Source: Agriotes lineatus
Lineage: Eukaryota > Arthropoda > Insecta > Coleoptera > Elateridae
DNA length: 64,000 nucleotides
Direction: 5' to 3'
Assembly (NCBI GenBank): GCA_940337035.1
Contig: CALNHX010003602.1
Location: 81,786-145,785 of the forward strand
Part shown: positions 55,801 through 64,000 of the stretch, in pieces
Layout: each line of letters opens with the position of its first letter
How positions within the stretch are numbered: the stretch's first letter is position 1
The notes under the pieces: generated by a model
Databases searched by the model: none
The model's input: only the letters and a program-made list of their open reading frames with translations
What the model was told of the DNA's origin: nothing
Translations under genes and position numbers: made by a program

Positions 55801-58583
55801 AAAGCTTATAACAGTGGCTGCAGGTAGTCAAAGCTAGAACGTCATTTACGAAGCCTTCCGGGAGGGAGGGTACTCCAAACTCGACATGCGGCACTGGAAG
55901 ATCACCGAAGTCTTCTAAGCGCCGGTTGACTTTTGTAGTAGCAATCAACCGTACTCGTTGGTAACTTATACCGTACAATTGAAGTGCTTCACCCAGTAGG
56001 TGACGCTAAAAACCCCAGATAAGAGTCAGCTCACAATTTTAAATAGGCGAAATTTATATTCATCCTGTGTAAGTATACAGGCGAATAGCAAATACGACAA
56101 GGAAATTCTGTGTTCCTAACCCGTCCTAAGACGTGGACGAAAGTCCCAAAACCGTGCCCAAGGCTCTAACCTGCATATCAGCAAAGATTCCTCACAAAAA
56201 TAATTCACGAAATCTGAAGCTAAAAGCTAAACTTGGGGCACTATACCCACAGAATCTTGCCGAAAAAGAAAGCAATTTTTTTCTCAGTCAAGCAACGAAA
56301 AAAACAAAACTTTGTTATGAAAACAGCTGTTTCCGACTGCCGGTAAAACAGAAAACATCCCAAGCGTTAACACTTTACACAACAACAGTATCACCGTATC
56401 TACACGCCCATCTATATTATACAAATTAAGTCTCAAGTTAATTAGGGTTTTTGACACTTAACAGTATACCAAAAAAAAATATTGTGTTAACAGTAATTGA
56501 GTTCCTAAATTATTTCAGGGGTAACTCAATTTACAAAGCAATGATATTCGAAATAAAAATTTAGCGGGAAAATAGTTACGAAAACTTAAAATTTTTCAGC
56601 ACAATAATTGTTACAACAATTACATATGCGTAGTTTACTTTTTCCTAAATATTAGTTTGTAAAAAATACAAATTGTACAAAAATGCTACAAAAGCTATTT
56701 AGTTTAGAGGCCCACCAGTGGGGACATCGGAAAACCGTAAAGAATACAGGCACGGTTAAAATAGTAGGACAAAGTTGTGTATATAGAAATAAATTGAACC
56801 TAGCTGCCTTAATTTTCGAGTTGTGCATAAAAAAAAATTTGTTGATCATTTCTTCGTTGTAAGTCGATTGTTATGAAAATATTATTTTTCATAATACTTA
56901 CACGTTGTTGTACATTATCAGTACTGTCTGCCATGGCGTTTATAAACCGTTTGTCACGATACCAAATTACGTGCATTGTTTAAATTTATTTAAAACGAAT
57001 TTTGTAAATATTCGTTGCTGTACTACCAAATTACGTGCGGGATTCGAGTTACTAGTAATTTTTTGTTTATATTATTTAAAAATTGGCCACTTTTAGTAGA
57101 TATTACGAAAAATTGTTAAAACAACCTACGATATTACCGACATATAACTGACTCGGATAATTTATTAGCCTCGATTTGTGTAGACATTTTTAAAGAAAAT
57201 ACGTAGGTACCTAAGGCAAAGCAACTTTTAATGGGTTCCATGTAATTTAGACAAGCAATCGCAGCTAATTATTAAAAAAAATGTAAGAAATGTATATCGA
57301 AGCTTTCGTTTGGTTTTTTGGTTTTTGGCCTACTACACAAATTTATCCGTTGCACACATCTCGATTATTTATAAAAGGTAAAAATAAGCTCTTTTGAAAA
57401 GCATCATGGCTATCGTTGAAGTACATTAAAAAATAAGAAAGTTTGATAATATTTCGAAAATTATGAAAAACAAATGAAAATCTAAATACAGATTTTGAAT
57501 TATTTAAATAGTGTCATAATAATGTCAAAATAGTTTTTGCTCTAAGTGTCCGAGTAAACACAATAATGGACATCTAACATTAAATCTAAACATCGAATTT
57601 TTTTGTTTCTTTGGCCATAAATCGAAAACTAATGCGGCTAGGTCAAATTCTATGTTGCATATTATTTAGCTATAAAGTGCACAATTTTTGTTCTAATTTA
57701 ACGATGCTCCTATATCTTACGGTTTTTAAAAATAATAACCCTGTATAGCGATTCTTAGGTTGCTCTCGAAAACCTGGTGACTACAAAATGCACTTTTCTC
57801 TAGGTTCTACTTGTCATGAAAAATAGTTTCTAATTTAATATGTTTGACACTAAGGAGCTGTTGGTAAGTATAGCATCTATTTCTATTCTGTTTTAATTAC
57901 AGCAAGAATGTATTATAAGTTGATTCATATCCACCTACATGTTAAATAAAATGATTCTTAACTGGAGATGCAGTGCGCACTCGTTCAAACTAGGTCTAGG
58001 GTCAAAATTAGGAAGGAGTAATTAGGACTTGGGTCAAAATGGTAGTTACATAAATACATATATATACAGTTATTTTTTTCGTATATGTTATATATGTATT
58101 TTTCTTCAAAATTAGAATAATTTATAAAACTGGTAAAGATAATTACTTATTTCCGGAAATATTTAGTTTGGAGACGATCGGTACTTTTGCTATTAGCTTC
58201 AATGTACTAATAATTAGCCAACTGCGGGTGGAATTAGACTACAAAACCATTTCTGAATAAAATGCATATAAAAATATGTTTATTTACGCCGTTCAAAAGT
58301 AAACAGATTGTTAGTTATAGCTACCCTAAGAAGGCTATATTAAAGTATTACACGATAATCTTGTTAAGTGAAGCCTTATCTTACAAATTATTAAGGTTTC
58401 TCGAGCAGGAGCGCTAGTGGCTCTGTATGTAATAGGTTGTCTTAGTAATTGTCTACAACAACTGTTTTTACATTTGCCAATTAACAACTACAGTTTCTTT
58501 TGTCTTCGTTGACGACGCTGCAATGTAGTGTATCTGTTAGTGATAAAAGTTTTATTTTTTACTCACCACAAGTTTTTTCAAAA
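55801..58583. other. Long gene-free region
   Basis: AT-rich intergenic DNA. A segment at 55,830-56,040 is GC-richer with a 65-residue minus-strand frame lacking known motifs. AACCCTGTATAG at ~57,738 resembles mariner-type ends. Nothing else is recognised. Confidence 0.45.
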
Positions 58584-58589
58584 ATGAAG
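58584..58589 (+). CDS. Possible two-codon first coding exon of a host gene
   Basis: The text CAAAAATGAAGGTGAGTAAG has a start codon in good context, one Lys codon, then a strong GTGAGT splice donor. Many secreted insect proteins split the signal peptide this way right after the start. The following exons would lie to the right. I cannot identify them before the repeats at 59.8 kb, so the call is weak. Confidence 0.25.
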
Positions 58590-59763
58590 GTGAGTAAGCT
58601 TTAAGTAGATTAATTCAATTAAATAACCACTTTCATTAAGGGTTTATAATAACTACTGTTAATTTAATTTGGCATTTGGTTATAGTTACTTTTGAATCAC
58701 AATATTAAAATGGCTTTATTCTAAATGTTATTGTTATTATTTGATAAATTACACATTTTACTACAATTTAGTTAGATAATTAGTACTCTTATTTTTTTGC
58801 CTTTTTGCCTTTGCCAATTTTAGCGTTTCTTATACTGTCTTGTTGTAATTTTTTTATGAGTATGACTGAATAAAAAATCTGTTAATTTTAAGAGATAGTC
58901 GAATTTGACCTCGGAACTGTCAATTTAAATAAATGTAAAAGTCAAAAGATCGTGTATTGAAGAATTTTCATTTGCACTTTACACCCGGTAAATGTATACA
59001 TAATCTTGTTTTTTTGAACAGTAAGAGGTTATGTTAGGGTGTCACATGAGTAAATACGTATTTTCCTTATGTGAAGCTGGCTGACCAATTATACTGGTGA
59101 TACGGTAATACTGTTTTGTATGCAGTATTTAGAGCACGAATAATAATAATAATCAAGGCATTATTTTTCGAGATATAAACACATATTACAGCAAACATAA
59201 AAACAAGGTACAGTTCAGATACACGGTTTTTTCAACAGGACCTTGAGGCTATTTAGATAAAAAAATATTTAAGGTAATATTTTAGAAAAACTGTGTTCTT
59301 CCAAAAAAGGAGGGGGAGATTATTGTAAAACTTTACTGATATTGAATCAAAATGATCGAGAACATGTGTGCTGCGGAGGTGTAATTAGACCCTTGAATAT
59401 TAAAATTTAGATTAGGTACCTCCCGCTGGTTGGAAATTGACAGTTTTGTTTCCTAAAATTAAGGCCCAAAAAGCCGATTTCCTATACTTACAATGAGGAG
59501 AAAAAAAACAGATTTCTATGTTAGTGTAAAAAGTGCGTACAACATAATGGTAAACTTACGAACTTCAAAACTCGATGTGCCGCAGTTCTTCAGATGGTTA
59601 GATCGGAATAATCAACTTACCTACTTGTATATTTTCGTGTCACGTTTATTATTTTAATATTACAGTTACATTTCGGCTGTTTTGATTTGTCTCATTGCAT
59701 TTATCAAAAATTATTCTATCATGGCGTCTCTTGTGTCTAATATACACCCCGCAAGGCATAAGT
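58590..59763. other. Gene-free stretch (intron or intergenic)
   Basis: AT-rich. If the exon at 58,584 is real this would be its intron. No coding exon recognised. Confidence 0.4.
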
Positions 59764-59933
59764 AAAAATTCGGTTAGCGCAGCTGCTCGGCACCCGATCG
59801 GCAAATCTAATGTAAAAATGCCTTATCGAAAATTCGAATTGCTCCTTTAAAAGCAAGACATTTCGTACACGCGTCGCTACTGTGAGATTTTGATGATCGA
59901 GTGCCGAGCAGCTGCGCTACCCGAATTTTAATT
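59764..59933. repeat. Foldback MITE with ~45-bp arms
   Basis: The left arm AAAATTCGGTTAGCGCAGCT then GCTCGGCACCCGATCG is mirrored at 59,884-59,933 (CGAGTGCCGAGCAGCTGCGC then TACCCGAATTTT). The core between is ~75 bp with no frame. Confidence 0.88.
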
Positions 59934-60030
59934 ACGCCGCGCGGTCTGTATTTACAGCGCGTTTGACCGAATACGGACATAGGAAAAACGCCAATGCTAA
60001 GTTTTTCGCCTTCAGTGCTATTTGTTTTTT

Positions 60031-61148
60031 TACTTCCTTTTTCAATAAAGGAAATATTGGATTCACCCCAAAAAATTCTAAATTGAGTTTTCAACAGATC
60101 TTCACGTTTTTGGAGTCCCCTGAACCCAAAAAAACAGATTTTTTTTCATTGGTTTGTCTGTGTGTCTGTCTGTGAACAGAATATCTCAAAAAACGAAAAG
60201 AGGTATGGCGTTGAAACTTCATATATAAGTTTTTGTGTACTATGTAGACGCGACACAAAACTTTTGAAGAAAAATCGCATAACAGGAAGTATGGTGTTTT
60301 ACTCTTGTGATTTTCCAGTTTTTTTCGATTTTTTTCAAAAAACGGCTCTAACGATTTTTTTTCAAACTTCACATTTTTATTACATTTTTAATGTGTATTG
60401 ATGTGAGATAAAGTACATTTTTTTTTTTATAATAATTTTCAAGGTCAACTTTCTAGGGGATAAGTTGCATTTCCTGCAGGGTCCCTAGTTTTTAATAATG
60501 TTGGTACATAGATTTTTAGTTCTTTTCTTCCACTAAAAAAAATGATTTGTCATTTTGACAGATATGTCATAGTTTAATATCGCTTGCTTCATTTTTTGCA
60601 TTTAAAATATTTCTTGGTTTTCATTTTTTTATCCGTTTTTTATTGATGATGACGATGATTCCATGTTAAAAAAAAGAAATTTGTCAAGAGTTCAAATTAA
60701 GAAATTTTTGACATTCAAAATTGACACAACCATAATTTTGAAAAAAGTTCTACCAACACGAGGTATAAAAAATTTCCTAGCGTTTTAATCACATATCTAC
60801 CAACATTGTAACACTTTGACAGTTATTATAGAAAAAAAAAACTTACTTTTAGGTGATTATCCAGTTGAATACTTCTAAAATGGGTTTTCTGTTGTTTTTT
60901 TTTCATTTGTTTTTTATTAACTCCTATTTTAAATAGAACACCCGCTATATTATAACATTTTTCAATTCAGCTTAAAATTCTAGAGAAAATTTGTCTCCTC
61001 AACTAACGCTCTATTTTGTACGGGTTTTTGTAGAATTTGTAATTTTTGAAAATTTTTGACGAATGCTTAAAAAATTTAAAATCAAATTTTTTGGCTAATT
61101 ATAAGATCATTGTAAAAGGAAGTTGTGTGCGTACATCACACCAGATTT
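60031..61148. repeat. R1 repeat, copy 4, split by a ~450-bp insertion
   Basis: Starts TACTTCCTTTTTCAATAAAG and ends AGGAAGTTGTGTGCG...CACACCAGATTT, inverted relative to copy 1. Compared with copies 1-3 it is interrupted at about 60,408-60,865 by foreign AT-rich DNA that contains TGTTGGTAC and its partial inverse ACCAACAT. Confidence 0.8.
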
Positions 61149-61299
61149 GTATTTATTACAAAAACGTTGCAAACTGTGACTGTTTCCAGTAAGCTTGTTA
61201 TTCTGGAAATTTTAGCCGAAGTAATCACAGCAAAAACATAATCTTTGTCAAAACAGTAAGTTTTATTCAGTAAATGGTAATTAATAGTTTATTTATGGT

Positions 61300-61420
61300 A
61301 CAAGTGTGTTATACACATTACAAATAATTCACGATAGAAAAAGTTGAGCCCTTGAGCCTGCCAGGCCGAGAGGGTTTTATTTCTCAAGTGAATTATTTGT
61401 AATAACCTAATAACACAAGT
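61300..61420. repeat. Inverted repeat, possible foldback element
   Basis: ATTACAAATAATTCAC at 61,317-61,332 is perfectly inverted at 61,389-61,404, and similarity extends outward (AAGTGTGTTAT / ATAACACAAGTG). The ~56-bp loop is GC-rich (GAGCCTGCCAGGCCGAGAGG). Confidence 0.85.
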
Positions 61421-61808
61421 GCCAAAACAAAAACTTTATCCAACAATTCAATAAATATCTAAAAAAACCTAAATTTTTGTATTGACAGCAGTGAAAAGTC
61501 ATAGTGACAAAATTGAGAAGTGCCGAGGGATCAAATAAATTTATAATTAGAGTCGTCTGTGATTCGTGAACACGTGAATATTTGGTAGTACTTACTGTAT
61601 TTTTTTCTACCAACAAAAAAAACCCTTGTTATTAGAAATTAATAGCCCTCAAACAATGCGAGATAAAACTCTTTTAGTTAGTGCAATTTCGACCAGGGGA
61701 CGTTTTCTAGCTCTCCTGTCGCCGCGCCGGGGTGGAAAGTCTCACGTACATATTTATTAAACTTTTAATTAGCTTGCTGGTAATTGAAAACGCTAATAGC
61801 ATTTTTTC

Positions 61809-61858
61809 TGTAGAATAATATTAACCTTGTCTACTTTATCCAAAAATATTATTCTACA
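61809..61858. repeat. Small perfect hairpin
   Basis: TGTAGAATAATATT and its perfect inverse AATATTATTCTACA are separated by 22 bp. Confidence 0.9.
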
Positions 61859-61937
61859 CTACCAAATTGCTGATAAGATGAAAAATTGTAAATCGTCTAA
61901 AGCTTCTAGAATCTCCGGCAACTCTTTTAATACCGTG

Positions 61938-62382
61938 GGTATAGTTTTTCCAACCAAAAATTGGAAAGCTATTTAAAAATCCACTACACCATGAAAAAGT
62001 GTAAGTCATGTCTAAGCTGGTTTCATACAATCAGTAAATAATATTCTAATGTCATTTCAGCTTTCAAGTAATGACAGTTCATCTGCAAAATTGTACATGT
62101 AAACAGTTTTGTTAAGGCATTGTAACATTGTGCATGATTTAAGCAGGTACTAGTTGATTTTTTTAAAACCGTATAGTGGCATAGAAAAATTTTAAAAAAA
62201 CTTATATATCTTCCAAACTTCCCAATTCATCTGTCAAATTTGAAGGTTATTATCGAAGTGTCCACTGAATGACAATCAAACAGTAATTTTTATGAATTAA
62301 ATTTCGAAGTGACTTACTGTTTTTCAATGCTGGCCTGATTTTAAATAGCTTTCCAATTTCTGGTTGGAATACTATACAGTTT
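61938..62382. repeat. Foldback element with ~42-bp arms
   Basis: CCAACCAAAAATTGGAAAGC then TATTTAAAA in the left arm is inverted at 62,336-62,382 (TTTTAAATAGCTTTCCAATT then TCTGGTTGG). The ~350-bp interior has no frame. Confidence 0.85.
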
Positions 62383-62639
62383 TGTATTTTTATGATCGTC
62401 GAGTACCACAATGCTTTTTCAAAGAAACTGTTACATGCGACATCCGTTTTATTCAACGTTTCAGTTGACGAAAAAAGATACAAAATAAATTTTGAGCAGC
62501 ACCAAAAACTGTTAGAATTTTTTTATGATTCGCTGTCAGCGTGAAACTCCAACCAAGTTTAAAGTGTGTGAACAACAAGGTAAAAAAATCTGTAAAGGGG
62601 TTTTACACGGAAACTTCCCTTGGGAGAATTTGCAAATTA

Positions 62640-62745
62640 AAAAAAACTTAGTCTACTGGGATTTGAACTCCGCGCTGCCCGGCGCGTATGTGACGAGAGT
62701 GTTTTTATCCGCCGCTAGATTAGCTGAGCCACGCGTGCATTCAAA
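62640..62745 (-). ncRNA. tRNA-like sequence (SINE head or tRNA pseudogene)
   Basis: The minus strand reads GCACGCGTGGCTCAGCTAAT, an A-box type, and ~45 bp later GAGTTCAAATCCCAGTAGAC, a good B box, followed by a T-run. The spacing is larger than in a standard tRNA. It may be a SINE head or a tRNA-derived gene with a long variable arm. Confidence 0.45.
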
Positions 62746-62879
62746 TTCGATGAGTTTTCTGCTGCGTTATAAAAAATACTGTATTATTCGGTACAATTTC
62801 TGATGTTTTACTCTATAATCTGTTGGGGTCCCATTTTCGTCAAGGATAAAGCTTGAGCTTGTATCTTTTGCAAATAAAA

Positions 62880-64000
62880 GAAGTGAAAGTCTAATAATTT
62901 CGCGGCGTTGGGGCTTAGGGACCATGAACTTCCAATGATCTTCTTCATCATCTGCTAGATCAGGGTAATTGGACCGATCATACTTATAAAGCTTACCGTT
63001 ATCAAGTCGCCATTGAGGAAATTTGCGAGAGTTAGTTCTAACTTGTTCACACAGACGCCTATACCAGAGGTCACGAATAGGTTTCAGGTGGAACATCAAA
63101 CTACATCAATAACCGGGACGAAACGAGACAGAGTGTCCGGCACAACATGCTCTTTGCCCTTACGACGGACAATGTCATAACCCGAGGCATCAGTCTGTAT
63201 TACAAAGGGCACGGAAAAAATCCGGACATGCCAAAAATCGGGGCCGAAAATCAAGAGTTCCTTGATCGTGCGAAAGGCTTGTTCACAACGCTCATCCCAT
63301 ACAAGCTTAGCGTTCTTCCGAAGAAGAGACGTCAGCGGGCCTATAAGAGACGAGAAGTTTTGGTACGAATCGTCGATACCATGATGCCATACCGATAACA
63401 CAGCGCACCTCAGAAAACTGAACCAGGAGTGGGAATACGCGTGATAGCATCTAAACCCTTGGAATTCACCAAGTAACCAAGGTACTTAAGCTCTGGCTTA
63501 CAAAAGTGACATTTGCTCTTACTTCAGGTAAGGCCAGCAGCCGACAATCGGGATACAACCCCACGAAAAAACTGATAGGTGCTTATCGAAGGGGGGCGCA
63601 CAGATCACAATATCATCAAGGTACGTGAAACACATAAAGTTTCTAGATCGGCGCCAACTACACGGTCGATTAAACCGCTGCCAAGTGGCCGCAGCTGTAT
63701 GCAAACCGAACGGTAAGCGACAAAAACTGATATAACCCGTGATTGGGTCGGCAAAACGCAGTCAAAGATCTCGAAGAAGCTGCAAACAGGAACTTGCCAA
63801 TACGCCGATTTAATATCGAGAGTGGTGAGATAGTGCGCATCACGAAGTTTATCCAGCGTACTCGATACATACGGAATAGGATAAGCATTAGGCTGAATAA
63901 CTTTATTAAGACGGCGAAAGTCAACACGAAAGAAATAGCTAGTCGACGGCCTCCCACAATTCTCTCTTCCAAACATCTTTTTGCAACTCCAGATCCACTT
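62880..64000 (-). pseudogene. Gypsy pol fragment, decayed, continues beyond the window
   Basis: Minus strand, from the right edge: RT blocks DFRRLNKVIQPNAYPIPYVS, TTLDIKSAYWQVPV, PFGLHTAAATWQR and the catalytic YLDDIVI. Connection region LTSLLRKNAKLVWDERCEQA and the RNase H start QTDASGYDI. After a deletion of most of RNase H, GKEHVVPDTLSR follows, then the integrase N-terminal part WYRRLCEQVRTNSRKFPQWR and NYPDLADDEEDHWKFMVPKP. Similarity ends near 62,880. Many frame changes. It belongs to a Gypsy family different from the element at 1-7225, since RT and integrase text differ throughout. Confidence 0.88.

Noticed and set aside
55781..55978. 65-residue minus-strand frame with GVPSLPEGFVNDV
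   Set aside because: No family recognised; a repeat origin is likely but only one copy exists in the window, so no call is made.

Overview
The window is AT-rich, intron-bearing eukaryotic DNA from an arthropod, most likely an insect. This rests on a spliced GH18 chitinase with a secretion signal, on transposon families typical of insect genomes (Gypsy, BEL/Pao, Tc1/mariner, non-LTR elements, 5S- and tRNA-derived SINEs), and on short AT-rich introns with GT-AG ends. I cannot assign an order or species from the sequence alone. Only one gene looks like an intact host gene: the chitinase at 27,539-29,974 on the minus strand. Nearly everything else recognisable is mobile DNA, mostly decayed and often nested.

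Layout. 1-7225: an almost complete Gypsy-type LTR retrotransposon (minus; gag, -1 slip site, protease-RT-RNase H-integrase) with ~1.44-kb LTRs, inserted into an internally deleted BEL/Pao element (7226-9832, minus). 10.85-11.5 kb: first of four copies of a MITE-like repeat. 12.2-15.9 kb: two fragments (a spliced N-terminal gene and a frameshifted YqaJ nuclease domain) of a family that joins a Mutator-type transposase to a YqaJ nuclease, plus a tRNA-Lys primer-binding site. 16.4-18.3 kb: a repeat with an eight-unit 81-bp minisatellite. 19.9-23.0 kb: a ~3.1-kb palindromic composite, ~1.1-kb inverted arms around a cysteine-rich ORF, lying between two pieces of a non-LTR element. 24.3-27.3 kb: inverted arrays of an iterated motif, with a dead mariner inserted in one array. 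27.5-30.05 kb: chitinase with TATA box and polyA signal. 33.8-36.4 kb: a dead Tc1 element carrying a 5S-rRNA-derived SINE, and a second SINE copy. 42.8-44.4 kb: a second copy of the minisatellite-bearing family. 44.6-47.2 kb: the best copy of the Mutator/YqaJ gene, a pseudogene, interrupted by a tyrosine-recombinase fragment. 47.6-48.2 kb: a 578-bp MITE whose inverted repeats are built from repeated TTGCTCGAA units and which has a 9-bp target-site duplication. 48.7-53.5 kb: two head-to-head non-LTR retrotransposons with (TA)n tails. 54-55.8 kb: mariner-like and non-LTR remnants. 58.6 kb: a possible first coding exon. 59.8-62.4 kb: several foldback elements. 62.9-64 kb: a decayed Gypsy pol running off the window.

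How the parts relate. The window contains no operon or pathway; it is a record of insertions. The points of most interest are the MITE with iterated-motif TIRs beside a Mutator/YqaJ gene, the large palindrome around the cysteine-rich ORF, and the chitinase, whose catalytic motif has Asn where Asp is usual and which uses a GC-AG intron.
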